Positions 47,782 through 58,741 of a DNA stretch of 64,000 nt are shown one piece after another. Both the position numbers and the translations under genes were made by a program. The notes beneath the pieces are model-generated. The model was not told where the DNA came from. It did not search any database and saw only the letters and a list, made by a program, of their open reading frames with translations. Origin of the DNA: Amphiura filiformis (taxonomy: Eukaryota; Echinodermata; Ophiuroidea; Amphilepidida; Amphiuridae); assembly GCF_039555335.1 (NCBI RefSeq), contig NC_092640.1:33411887-33475886 (forward strand). The letters are read 5' to 3'. Position 1 is the first letter of the stretch, and each line of letters begins with the position of its first letter.

Positions 47782-48479
47782 AGGTATGCCAGGTGAATTT
47801 AAATTTGCCATCAAACTGCATAATTTTATATATCAAATTAAAGCCCTTGAGTAAAGAAATCCAAAACTGAAAACCTTTTTGTCATAGCACTTTCCGTGGC
47901 AAAGTTACATCTTTTCAAAGATCGACTTTCATCAAAAAGATTCTGCTAAGAAAATTCCCCAAAACAGCATTACGGGGCCGCAGGCCTCGAAATAAGCCAG
48001 AATTTCTGAGGGCCATTTGGGCCCTTGATCTTAAATGTTTGAGGACCCTCACAAATTTTTGTGGGCCCGAAATTTGGGCCATTGGTTTTAACCTATGAAC
48101 CCCACAAAAAAGTGAGAAAAATTGCCACAAAGTTTTGCGGGCCATTTGGGCCCACCGGATGTGAAATTGCGGGCCCTCACTGATTTTCGGGGGCCGAGGG
48201 CCCTTGGGCCCTCCTTATTTCGAGCCCTGTACGGGGGTGTTTCTAGATCTTAGTCTCATGATGATAGCATGTGTGAGTGTCTCATCACCATAAAAAATCA
48301 TATATTTGGGTCAAGTGAAGTATAGAAAACATATTTATGTAGGTTTCCTTGACCGACCTGTTCTTGAAAAAAATTGAAATTGAAATTTCTATGTAAGTAT
48401 GTATTGTGTTTGGTCCCCGGTCTAGGCGAATTTCGCTGACTAGCAAATGTGTTAACTAAGGTTTGCCTGGCATACCTAC
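47782..48479 (+). mobile_element. GGTATGCCAGG element, copy 4, split by a hAT-like MITE
   Basis: Ends TAGGTATGCCAGG and CCTGGCATACCTA. Interrupted at 47978-48239. Confidence 0.8.
47979..48239. mobile_element. CAGGCCTCGAAATAAG MITE inside copy 4
   Basis: Ends CAGGCCTCGAAATAAG and TTATTTCGAGCCCTG. TACGGGG is repeated at 47971 and 48240, where uninterrupted copies have one such site: an approximately 8-base duplication, hAT-like. The interior is rich in GGGCC words. Confidence 0.75.
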
Positions 48480-48988
48480 AATGTAGTAAATGTATTTTCT
48501 TACGGAGCTATTAGCTGTTGAACAAAGGTTGTTCAGCGATTGTATAATAATATCGCATTGATCGATTGGTTATTCAGGCGTTTCATTGAAGGATGAAAGT
48601 GATCACTTTACGGGAGGAGCTGCTGCGACAAGGCGTCATATCCCATGTGAATGTTGTTTTTGTGTGTATTTATTATGTTTAGGGAAACAGCGGCAGCGCC
48701 AGATGAAAATGTTTTATTCAAGCGTTTAAGCGCAGCGCATTTAGCGAATAATTGTAATGTTATGCAATCACGTTTACAACACTATCTGTCTTACAATGAG
48801 CAGAAAGTCACTGAGTCACGCCATTTCAAGTACCAATATTGATTACCTCAAGTGGCCTTCTGCAGTAATCAGATATAAACCCTGTGTGATTTCTATGTTA
48901 TTTTGCAATAACAAAACTATGTTTTCCTTGATTTTGGTATGAAATTGAGCAAATAAATTTCAATGTCATGTCAATTTGGAGTTATTAA

Positions 48989-49351
48989 GGGGGTACTACA
49001 CCCCTGTGGTAAATTTGTGACTATTTTGCATTTTTCTAAAAAAATAATAACACACTGGTATTGTAACAAAAGTTATTTATATTATTGGGGCAAGGAATCA
49101 ATTACTACACTGAAATTGCAGTGACTCAAGACAAGCGGTTCAGTATATATGATAGGAAACAAGGTACATCCTAGCGGTACCTTATTTATTATCATAAATA
49201 ACGAACCGCTTGACTTGGGTCACTGAAATTCCAGTGTAGTAACTGAATTCCTTGCCCCTATAATATACATAACTTTTGTTACCAGTGTGTTATTAGTTTT
49301 TGAGAAAAATGCAAAAATAGACACAAATTTATCGAAGGGTGTAGTACCCCC
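48989..49351. mobile_element. TTAA-flanked foldback MITE (GGGGGTACTACACCC)
   Basis: Ends GGGGGTACTACACCC and GGGTGTAGTACCCCC next to TTAA on both sides (48985-48988, 49352-49355). The arms continue inwards (AACAAAAGTTA, CAAGCGGTTC), so the element is nearly one palindrome. Confidence 0.85.
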
Positions 49352-50110
49352 TTAAGGGCAACTAAAACTGATTTGAGGTAAGTTTCATCTGTTTGGAGTC
49401 TGTATTGGCTATTCTGATGGAATTACTGCAATGTAAACAAACTAACTCATGGCCCATATGAACATGGTGTACTGGTTTTCACTTTTCAGTACCCTGTTTT
49501 CCATGGGTGACTGTAGGAACCCATGGATTCGATCCATGTAGTCAGACCCCCCATTTTTTGGGCACGCGTGTCGCGACATTAATTTTCTTCTGAGTTTAGA
49601 CATCCATATCTTCCCCAAGGGGTAAGCTACTGAGGGTGTGAGTGAGTCCCGGGAATTTGAGTCCCGCCCGAGAATCCTATTACCTGGGCAGGAAATTCCC
49701 TGCCCGGGTACCTGAAATTAAAAAAAAAAATTCAATGCATTTTGATATCATTAATAGAGTATGACATGAATACAAAATATCAATTTTCTTATTAAAAACA
49801 CAAAACACCGTGCAAAATTAATTAATTAATTTTTTTTAGGTCAACCATGATTGAATGATCCTAGCATTTAGATCTAGGTCCAGGGACACTACAAAACCGG
49901 AAAAAATAACTTTAAAAAAAATCATACCCCTATAAGCTACAGGGCTACAAATTGGAATCTAGGGTGTCTTCTTTGACACAAATAACCAGATTCTGGACTC
50001 AAAAAAATGTATCACATCCCCATTTGCTGATATAGACATCTAAAATGCATGTTTGTGCTGACGCCATGACAAATTCCTGTATTTGACCCCTCTACTCTTC
50101 ATACTAGATG

Positions 50111-50420
50111 TCAGACATCATCTATTTTGCCTTTAGTAGGCAATATAGGTTCAGGTGTGACCCCTATAGCAGGTAGACCACTCATTGGCTTAATAAAAAT
50201 TTTACAAGGGCTCGAAGATGACTCCTCAGCCAAAAGAACCCCTGTTCGTGACCCCATTTGACCTTGTGGGAAATAATCCACCATAACCAAACTCACACAA
50301 ATTCAAAATACTTACATGATGTTCCTCTACCAGAAATCTTAGTGGTGTCAAGCCATCTTCATGGTTAAAATAGTGTTTGAATCTCTCATTGAAATACACA
50401 GTAAATTGATGAACTTTGCA
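50111..50420 (-). CDS. Coding-looking fragments of unknown protein
   Basis: About 50420-50326 reads VHQFTVYFNERFKHYFNHED and LTPLRFLVEEHH, followed directly by GTAAGT, a splice donor-like site. 50296-50111 (another frame) reads VDYFPQGQMGSRTGVLLAEE and ends in a stop. They may be pieces of one transposon or gene. Neither is recognised. Confidence 0.2.
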
Positions 50421-50464
50421 TTCTGGGTATTAGAGCATTAATGCCAATTCGTCGGCTGTATTCC

Positions 50465-50755
50465 ATAGTGGCGTATAGTGATTTTTGGTCATTTTTTTGA
50501 AAATTGGCACATATGTTTTTAATTATGTTCTCTTTCATTTTTTCTAAGTCTCATCAGTCATAATTAGCTAATTAATTAGTAATTAATTAATTAAATGTAT
50601 GCGATAGTTACAAAGTGACATTTTTCAGTATTCCATAGTGGCGATCGACCATACGCCACTTTTTATACACATTTTATAATTATGAAATATCGGCAAAAAT
50701 GAAAAACATCGTATGTCATAGTGGCGTACACGTATCGGACCTATACGCCACTATC
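50465..50755. mobile_element. CATAGTGGCGTA element
   Basis: CATAGTGGCGTATAG at the left and CTATACGCCACTAT at the right, with two further CATAGTGGCG words inside (about 50635, 50718). Confidence 0.6.
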
Positions 50756-50758
50756 TTC

Positions 50759-51083
50759 TTCTCAAAGATTGACTTTCATCAAAAAGATTCTGCTGGCAAA
50801 ATTCCCCAAAACGGCATTTCGGGGGTGTTTCTAGATCTTAGTCTCATTATGATAGCAGCTTTTTTTAATGGAAAATCCCTCTAAAATCCCATGTGCGATT
50901 GTCTCATCACCATAAAAAATCATATATTTGGGTCAAGTGAAGTACAGAAAACATATTTATGTAGGATTCCTTGACCTACAATGTACCTGTTCTTTTAAAT
51001 TTCTATGTAAAATATGTAATTGTGTTCTAGGCGAATTTGGTTGATTAACAAATGTGTTAATTAAGGTTTGCCTGGCATACCTA
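50759..51083 (+). mobile_element. GGTATGCCAGG element, copy 5, 5'-truncated
   Basis: Joins directly to the CATAGTGGCG element on its left; only the right TIR remains. Confidence 0.75.
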
Positions 51084-51089
51084 TAACTA

Positions 51090-51140
51090 TGCCTGGACGT
51101 CGAGCACCCTCACATACCCGAATGTAGTGAGGGTGCATGG
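51090..51140. repeat. Small hairpin
   Basis: ACCCTCACATACCCGAATGT then AGTGAGGGT. Confidence 0.4.
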
Positions 51141-51299
51141 TATATCCGCCATGTTTCAAATACATGGATGGCCAGCATCATGGCCCGCAAATTTAAGCTT
51201 TATGAGAAACCTATTTTAGTTGCAAAATGAGAACACAGAGTGGCTTATCTTTAACCACATTCTCAATCTCTCATACCAGAGATTAAAATAAAACGACCC

Positions 51300-51569
51300 C
51301 TAACTTAAATTATCAAAAGATCGTAAATTTAATTTCTTGAAACGTGCCGGCGAAACAATTTGTTTACAAGTAACAATCCTTGTTCCGACACCGATTCCAT
51401 TCATTCGGCAAACCACATGATCATTCGGGTGAACTAGGATTGGACGATCGATTGCGTTAAATTTTATCCAGGTTACCGGGCCATGCCTAATGGCGATACC
51501 ACGTTGCAAAATGATCGGAAATACACCATCAAGGCGACTCGATCGGCAAGCATCATTGAAACTAAGCAA
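51300..51569 (-). CDS. Unidentified open frame, 89 residues
   Basis: More GC-rich than its surroundings and with balanced composition (GVFPIILQRGIAIRHGPVTW, RPILVHPNDHVVCRMNGIGV). No domain, start context or splice site was recognised. Confidence 0.2.
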   Translation of the reverse strand: MLSFNDACRSSRLDGVFPIILQRGIAIRHGPVTWIKFNAIDRPILVHPNDHVVCRMNGIGVGTRIVTCKQIVSPARFKKLNLRSFDNLS

Positions 51570-52323
51570 TATTTAGTATTTCTTCTTTTAATTTCTTCGA
51601 TAAAATTGTAGTTTACAGTTTTGATTAGTGTGATGAGAGTGGATTTAAAAACCAGGCCACTAGTAGACGTTGTAATTGACAGTTTGACATTACCGCCGGA
51701 GGATAATGTGAATCCATTAAGATGTGGCGATCAATTTCACGATTTAATCTTTCCTTTGGGGAGATTTCCATTTCTTGCTATCATTTAAAGCCTGAAAGCA
51801 TCAATACTAAAGATAGGCTATCAGTTGCTTGTGCAGATATATGTTAACATTGGATTCCATTTCTTGTTTATTGTTCACTGTATGGAAAAGCCTCTTCTGT
51901 TGTATCTTGTATTGGTTGTATTTCCCACGCATACTTGCTAACATTTTACTGTAGAAATGGCATTGCAAATTTTAGTGAATGATATTAATATAATTCATAT
52001 GGGAGTCTGGAGTTAAATATTATTGTTTATGACAGTAAAAAACTTTAATAAAATGGGAGTTAAAATGTCATCAATACTTTGTTGTAGCTTGTTGAATATT
52101 GTCACTCACTCGTTCGATCTGTATACTGACACAGCACAGACTCACGCACGCACGAGTCTGTACTGTGGACACTGCAATTGACATGACATGCCGACTATAA
52201 CAGATGTGCTGGTCATTGCCATTTACCTTGTTCCAGGTCAAATAAATTACCTTTTTCTCTGTCTATACCCGTGCTTTTCTTCCCCGATATTTACTCATAA
52301 TTAATTCCATAAAAGTAGAATTA

Positions 52324-52516
52324 TAGAGAATAAAGATATTGTTTTTAACCGCTGGAGTGCATCTATCGTCTCATAACACGGGCGACATCATTATTTTTAA
52401 GTAAAACAACGAGGCGAAGCTGAGTTGTTTTACGCAAAAATAATGATGTCGCCAGATTATATGAGACGATAGATGCACGACAGCGGCTAAAAACAATACC
52501 TTTATTCTCATTCTTA
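52324..52516. mobile_element. Hairpin element 1
   Basis: AGAGAATAAAG at the left, an arm of about 80 bases, a loop with GAGGCGAAGC, the inverse arm, and CTTTATTCTCATTCTTA at the right. Arms are near-perfect (CATCTATCGTCTCATA / TATGAGACGATAGATG; GCGACATCATTATTTTT / AAAAATAATGATGTCGC). Confidence 0.8.
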
Positions 52517-52735
52517 AACACTTCAATTCAAGCAATATAGTGATGGGTGTTTTGTACAGAATTTCAATGGGCTGGTTCCCTGTAGCATGCAATTATGCAA
52601 GCTTACGTAAACTTCGCCCCCAGACGCCCTCATCTGCTGTGGAGTAGATGAGTGTATTTTTGAAGTACAGTGAACAGTACCGGGATGATCCCCTGCACTT
52701 GTTGCTCAAGAAATTGCTTGAAATAATGCATTTGT

Positions 52736-52808
52736 ACTGAGATGTTAATGCGTCTAATGCACTCCCCCTATGGGGCTCATGCATTAGAGGCATCAACATC
52801 TCAGTATT
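52736..52808. repeat. Small hairpin
   Basis: ACTGAGATGTTAATGCGTCT and AATGCA pair with TGCATTAGAGGCATCAACAT and CTCAGT. Loop of about 14 bases. Confidence 0.7.
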
Positions 52809-53027
52809 CTCTCGGTCGGGGCTGTTCCATCAATTGCACTTACCCACTTCTCACATCTATCTGTCTGTACAGGGCATTGAGTTTTCTCAGCACAGAAAAT
52901 ACCAATTTGCCTTATCTTTGGTAATTTTTTTAAATTGATTTCCAATAAGAAATCAAATTTTTGGAATTGATTGATCAAGAGGTATTTATGGCATTTTTTG
53001 TGATTTCCCCCATTGAGTGCAATGGTA

Positions 53028-53401
53028 TTAGGGGCTGTGCAATAATTATGAGCCCTGGGAAGGGTAAAATTGGGGGGCAAGAAATTTTGGCGAGCCAAAG
53101 GGGGGGGGGCAAGCCGAGAGGGGGGGGCAAGCAATTTTTGGCACACATTCTTGGGGCGGCTTTTAAATAAAACGCTCTAAAAAGGCTTAGGAAAACCGTA
53201 TGGAAATGCCTAAATATGCAAATTTTCCTGCTCGCTGCGCTCGCAACATGTATATAGACAATTTAAGGTTTGCAAATTGGGATCCAAAAAAATTTGCATG
53301 TGTAAGGGGGGCAAAATTTTTTTGGCGGGCGAGAGGGGGCAAGCGATTTTTAGCGAGCCATTTGGGGGGCTCATACATGTAATTATTGCACAGCCCCTAA
53401 G
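53028..53401. mobile_element. MITE with TTAGGGGCTGTGCAATAATT ends
   Basis: Left TTAGGGGCTGTGCAATAATT, right AATTATTGCACAGCCCCTAA. The interior has several GGGGGGCAAG and GGCGAGCC words. Confidence 0.8.
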
Positions 53402-53633
53402 CGTCCCCTTCGTGTCCTAGAGGGCAAGATAGAACAGCCAAATATCAGCGAAAGCAACCAATGGGAAGAAGCGATTTATCGCAAGTGACGTCATGCCGAC
53501 GGACAATTTCTCTCCCATCACAAGTAATGCGCATTTATGTTACAAATGCAACAAGCAATAATAACAATGAAATTAAATGTTTTAACATTGCAGGTGTTTA
53601 TCTAGTGATGTAAACTAGTAAAAGTAGAAACAC

Positions 53634-53800
53634 AACAGAGACCAGCCAGTGAGAATTGAACAGAACTAAGACAGGACTGTGGTCTTGTATTGCTTATTGT
53701 CCCAGTCACGGACATCACTGCTAGAATTAACTTCCATGGTGGGTTTAATGTGCACACAGTAACTAACTTTATCTACACCTTTGAACGTTGCTGGGTTAAT
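53634..53800 (+). other. 5' non-coding block of zinc-finger unit A (block alpha 1)
   Basis: Resembles the sequence upstream of units B and C: GGTCTTGTATTGCTT, then a GGTGGGTTT stretch, CACAGTAAC and TTGCTGGGTTAA. Its better-preserved relatives are preceded by TTTTAACATTTCAG, a good splice acceptor, so this is probably a 5' UTR exon. This copy is the most divergent. Confidence 0.5.
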
Positions 53801-54215
53801 CTAGAGTCCGAAGTTCACCGTTTTCTAAAAACCATTTTCGGTGTAGGAATGTAATCCGTGTTGTAAAATTTGTAAATCCATGTTATTATGAACAAAGCTT
53901 AAAATGTATAAACAATGATTATGAATGATATTAATGTCACAAAGTGTTTAATATCGCGATCAATATGCTCTGATTGGAATGCTCTCCCGATAATAAGCCG
54001 ACTGTAACGATGTTTGGATGGATAGGGGTTCATGCCTTGTATGCCTTTATTTCGGTATTATTAAACAGTATTTTTCATCATTAAAATTGACACACACAAC
54101 TCAAGATTGTTTTTAACATTTATTTCTCTTTATCTTTTAACAATTTTTGTTACATGTTTTTTCCGTTTTCCGTAAAACGTGAAACTTCGGACTCTAGGTT
54201 AATCTAAAGTTCATT

Positions 54216-54509
54216 ATGTATATCAATATTGCAAGCAGCAATATGATGGCAATGAAATGTTTGAAACCATTTACTTGTGCATATTGCAGAGTCAAGCATC
54301 ATACGTTTGAAAAATTGAAAACCCATCTAAACAGACATCTTATTAAATATGTGGGAGCTCATAAATTTGGAAGTGAATTTTGTCAGAAAAGTTTGTCAAG
54401 AAGCAATGACCCGCAAAGATATTTGGATGGTCATGGGGAACCTTGCTCTCTTTCTTCTCAGTTGTTTGTATATTCAAGGTATCCTCTTGTATCATTTATT
54501 GATCCTTGA
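54216..54509 (+). pseudogene. C2H2 zinc-finger remnant, unit A
   Basis: Encodes 97 residues: an N-terminal region like units B and C (AMKCLKPFTCAYC), one complete finger with HLNRH, and a second finger that has lost its first Cys (SEFC). The reading frame ends at 54507 without a finger array. It could be expressed as a one-finger peptide but is more likely a truncated duplicate. Confidence 0.65.
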
Positions 54510-54577
54510 TGTGTTTTGTGTCCTCGTCCGTTGGATTCACCATTACCCACTTGTTTTGTATCTCAAACAAGCACTTT

Positions 54578-55095
54578 GAGAAAAAGGGTACCTTGCTAAA
54601 AATCATAAATATTTTGGGTCTTTTGAGAAAGAAGTTGCCCAAAATCAGATGGACTTTTTGACCTTTTGAGTTTAAGTGCTTTTCCAGTTGTGTTTAACAC
54701 AGAGTTTAGACTCAAGAAAATTGGTAATTTATTTCCTTTGGGAGTAAGATCTTGCCCAGTTAGGGTATATAAATGAAAGTTGACATGTCTACTTGTTTTT
54801 GCTTTTTCAGTTCAATGTTCATGATAAATACCCTCATATCAATGTCAAACAGGCCCCAAATGAGGACAAACAAGTCATAAACATAATTGGTTTAAATAGA
54901 CTGCCATTAGCACTACTTTCAGCTGGAATATTTAGATGAGCTATTTATAACATCAAATGCATGTGTGAAGTGATCATTTGATAGAACAGTTAGGCAACAC
55001 ATTTTGTTCAGAAGATCTCTGTCTATAGGTATAATGTAATTAAAAAAATTATACTTAATTTTTTAAAAATATTGTTTTAACATTTCAGATTTTGA
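54578..55095 (+). repeat. Spacer blocks beta 1 and gamma 1 of the zinc-finger array
   Basis: Non-coding. 54578-54726 matches 58742-58890 (GGGTCTTTTGAGAAAGAAGT core). 54760-55095 matches 55216-55550 and 58919-59262 (core CCCTCATATCAATGTCAAA). These are intronic or intergenic parts of the duplicated unit. Confidence 0.7.
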
Positions 55096-55216
55096 TCCAC
55101 TGAGACAAAAGCTAGTGAGGACGGTGGCCTTGTATTGCTTGCTGCTTCTCTGCAGGAGATCTTTGCTAGAATTGACTTTAATGGTGGGTTTTTTAGTGCT
55201 CACAGTCACTTAATCT
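55095..55216 (+). repeat. Duplicated 5' UTR-like exon (block alpha 2)
   Basis: Preceded by TTTTAACATTTCAG, a plausible splice acceptor, and followed at once by another copy of the spacer block rather than by a zinc-finger exon. It is an orphan first-exon copy left by tandem duplication. Confidence 0.55.
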
Positions 55217-55550
55217 ACATAGGGTATAGAAATAAAAGTTGCCATGTATCTATTTTCAGTTCAATGTTCATGTTCATGATTAGTACCCTCATATCAATGT
55301 CAAAGAGGCCCCAAATGAGGACAAACAAGTCAGAAACATAATTGGTTTAAATAGACTGGGCCAATAGCACTACTTTCAGCTGGAATATTTAGATGAGCTA
55401 TTTATAACATCAAATGCATGTATGAAGCGATCATTTGATAGAACAGTTAGGCAGTTTGTTCAGAAGATCTCTGACTGTCTCTACCTATAAAATCAATGTT
55501 ATTTGAAAATTTATACTAAATTTTTTTGATGTTGTTTTAACATTTCAGAA
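55216..55550 (+). repeat. Spacer block gamma 2
   Basis: Second copy of the gamma block, lying between two copies of the 5' exon. It ends with the pyrimidine-rich acceptor of the next exon. Confidence 0.7.
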
Positions 55551-55729
55551 TTTGATCCACTGAGACAAAAGCCAGTGAGGATTGTGGTCTTGTATTGCTT
55601 GCTGCTTTAATCCAGGACATCTATGCTAGAGTTGACTTTCATGGTGGGTTTTTTAGTGCTCACAGTCACTTAATCTACATCTTTAAATATTGTTGGGTTT
55701 AAAGCTCTCTATGTAAATACGTATTGGCA
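55550..55729 (+). other. 5' UTR-like exon of unit B (block alpha 3)
   Basis: Starts after a TTTAACATTTCAG acceptor at about 55548 and runs to the ATG of the unit B pseudogene. Near-identical to the 59268 block. Confidence 0.55.
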
Positions 55730-55752
55730 ATGAAACGTTTGAAACCATTTAC

Positions 55753-56262
55753 TTAGAGAATAAATGATAGGATTTTGTCTTTTGCCTATCAATATCGTGT
55801 CATAATGGATGGGCTGGCCAATATTTTGAGTAGTGGATGCGGCGCAGCGTATCCACTACGATAAAAATATTGGCCACCCCATCCATTATGACACGATATT
55901 GATAGGCAAAAGACAAAATCCTATCTTTTATTCTCATTCTTATTCAGTTTTAATGTAATTTTTATGAGAAAAACTGCCTTTTGTAGAAAAAATTAAGTTA
56001 CTTTTGTGAGGACATCCCGTTGTTTTAAATGAACGAAACCATCACGAACATCTAAGCCGCCCGAATCGCGTTCTTAGTTCTCGCTTACGTGTATTACGCG
56101 AACGCATTATCGCGCGATCATTGAGGAGCAACAAGCGTGCACGCCGTTGCGTGGCGGCGCGCGCCCTGACTAATATCACTATCAACTATTGTGAGATATT
56201 ATACACCAGAAAACCAATCAAATTACGCGAATTCTTTACAAGACGCACCCATTGAATAAGAA
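55753..56262. mobile_element. Insertion that split zinc-finger unit B
   Basis: Unit C reads CCATTTACTTGTGCATATTG without interruption; unit B has about 510 extra bases at that point. The insert holds hairpin 2, then a CpG-rich patch (56060-56165), and ends TTGAATAAGAATT, which is the inverse of ATTCTTATTCAG at the hairpin edge. Confidence 0.75.
55755..55942. mobile_element. Hairpin element 2, part of the insertion in zinc-finger unit B
   Basis: Same frame as hairpin 1: AGAGAATAAA, arm of about 80 bases, GCGGCGCAGC loop, inverse arm, TTTATTCTCATTCTTA. Length 188 versus 193, arm sequence largely different. Confidence 0.8.
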
Positions 56263-57210
56263 TTGTGCATATTGTACACTTAATCATTCGTCTTTAGCAA
56301 ATTTCAAAACCCACATGAACAGACATCTTATTAAATATGTACGAGCCCATAGATGCAAATGTCTGTGTTGTCAGAAAATCTTGACAAAAACTGGCGAGCT
56401 GCAAAGACAGTTCAATGGCCACAGGATGTTATGGTATCAATTTAATAATTGCTTGAAGGGGCACCCTATCAGTGTGTGTACTGTGAGAAATGTTTTGTTG
56501 ACAGAAATCACTTTGTGCAACACATCAGAACTCACACTAATGAGAAATTCTTTCAGTGTGAATACTGTCAGAAATGTTTTGGTCAGAACTTTCATCTAAC
56601 AAGGCATATCAGAACTCATACCAAAGAGAAACCCTTTCAATGTGGGTACTGTCAGAAATGTTTTAGTCAGAAGACTCATCTTAAAAGCCACATCGGAACT
56701 CACATCGATGAGAAACCCTTTCAATGTGAATACTGTCAGAAATGTTTTGGTCAGAACTTTCATCTAAAAAGGCATATCAGAACTCATAGCAGAGAGAAAC
56801 CCTTTCAATGTGAATACTGTCAGAAATGTTTTGGTCAGAACTCTGATCTTCTAAGACATATCAGAACTCATACCGAAGAAAAACCCTTTCAGTGCGAGTA
56901 CTGTCAGAAATGTTTTGCTAGAAAATATGTTCTTGTAAACCATATCAGAACTCATACCAAATAGAAACCCTTTCAGTGTGAGTACTGTCAGAAATGTTTT
57001 ATTCAGAACTGGGATCTCAAAAGGCATATCAGTACTCACACCAATGAGAAACCCTTTCAGTGTGAATACTGTCAGAAATGTTTTGGTCAGAACCGTGATC
57101 TCAAAAGGCATATCAGAACTCATAGCAAAGAAAAAACCCTTTAGTGTGGGTACTGTCAGAAATATTTTAGTTAGAACTGGTGTCTTAAACTTCATATCAG
57201 AACTCATACT

Positions 57211-57540
57211 ACTTTTTTACTTGAGTGTGATTCAGTAGTACTGGTATCAGAAATGTTTATGCTAGAGATGTTGTTTACACTTGAAATTGAAGAAAGAAAA
57301 GTTGTAGTTCAAAATTCATTTGTTGAAATAAAAGTTCAAACTTGATATTTAAATTTGAATGGCTGATTATTTAAAACGAGTTTCCATGCACTACTGTTCC
57401 CCATTAAAGAGCCATCTCAGGTTGACTGTATACCCCAAGCTAAGGCAGCAGCTTGGCATTATAAATAAACCCGAAGTGAAGTAATCATTGTAATCTGTCA
57501 TCAATTCATGTATTTATCAGGACCAGATTTACCAAAATGT
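57211..57540 (+). other. 3' UTR block of unit B
   Basis: Follows the last broken finger of unit B with an AATAAA signal at 57327-57332. The whole stretch recurs at 63596-63940, so it marks the 3' end of the duplicated gene. Confidence 0.65.
57327..57332 (+). promoter_or_regulatory. Poly(A) signal AATAAA, unit B
   Basis: Canonical hexamer within TTGAAATAAAAGTT, conserved in the second 3' UTR copy at 63723. Confidence 0.5.
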
Positions 57541-58091
57541 GAAGGCCCAAAAAAATTAAGGTGAATATTGCTATATAAAGAGCCAATTCATGGGAAGCTT
57601 GCACAATTTTACCATATTACCCTATTTTGGGCAAAAAATTGTGTTTTGGGGCTTAAAAGGAAGATGTACAGGGTAATTTGGGGGCCCTGGTCCATGTGGC
57701 CCAGTCTGAAATCCAGCACGTATAATCATTGGATACAGGTATATGAACTGTGCCATTGACTATGAGACTAATTTGACTCATGGGGTAATGCCATAAACTG
57801 AATCCCCATCTAATGGTGTGCTACCTTTTATGGTTTTTCCAGAAATGCAGATAGGAAAATGGGTAGACTACCCTCTGGGAAGCATATTGTTAAAAGTAAA
57901 ATCAGTCCTCTGTGAGATCGTGTTTGCACTCCACTGTGCACAGGGATATCTTCGCACACTATTGACCCTTTTCATGATCAATCTTTTTTGCTGAAATTAG
58001 ATTGCCATAACTTTATAGCCACTCTAATGTTAGCTCATAATGATCCAGTGTTTGCATTCCCAGCGACATATTTTTATTGGAGTTAATTTAA
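57541..58091. other. No gene seen
   Basis: Unique-looking AT-rich sequence between zinc-finger units B and C. Confidence 0.4.
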
Positions 58092-58455
58092 AGGATGTCT
58101 CCGGCAATCACAACATTTTGCCTTATATGTAAGAAAAATAATTATCAAGCACGAATCATAGTGACCATAAAAACGAATAAAAACATCTATAAAATATTCC
58201 CGGGCGCCAAAATAGTCGAGTGCAATGACGTCCCACTAATATAATGAAAGCTGACGACAATTGAGCACAAATAACCATTACGTCATTGTGCTTAGACAAT
58301 TGTGGCACGGGAATTTTGAATATCGCATGTTGAGCACCGAATGTTTTTATACATTTTTATGGTCGATAAGAGTTCGTTTTAAATAAAACCATGTGCTTGA
58401 AAAATATTTTTCTAACTTATAAGGCATAATGTTATGATTGCTGGAGACTTTTGCC
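58092..58455. mobile_element. Foldback MITE
   Basis: GTCTCCGGCAATCACAAC and TTATATGTAAGAAAAATA on the left; their inverses (GTTATGATTGCTGGAGAC) on the right. Confidence 0.75.
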
Positions 58456-58741
58456 TTAAGTGCTCCATCATATGAAGTGAACTTAATAAGTTCACCTAAT
58501 ATATAAACCATGCTTAATGCATTGTAACAACTCGTAGTATAATGTATTCTTGTATCCCATTGTATTCTTGTACCTAGCCATTGTATTCCTGTGCCTGGGG
58601 GCCAGTGGGTGGGGGGGGGGGGCATTGTTCATTGACCAGTGGGTACCCGTGAACAAAGATCAATGTACAGAGGGTCATTTTCAAGATCAAAGGACTGTAC
58701 GCTTGTACATAGCATAAATAGGGTTCCTCAAACAAGGAAAT

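Larger units (their letters stand above)
55730..57210 (+). pseudogene. C2H2 zinc-finger pseudogene, unit B
   Basis: Same exon as unit C but broken four ways. The first codons (ATG 55730, MKRLKPFT) are separated from the rest by an insertion between about 55753 and 56262. A 4-base deletion at about 56457 shifts the frame after the QFNNCL region. The AAATAG at about 56962 replaces AAAGAG and stops the array after the seventh regular finger. A lost base near 57141 and a further TAG at about 57171 break the last fingers. The open segment 56449-56964 still encodes YQCVYCEKCF and following fingers. Finger order differs from unit C, so the arrays have diverged by finger gain and loss. Confidence 0.85.
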
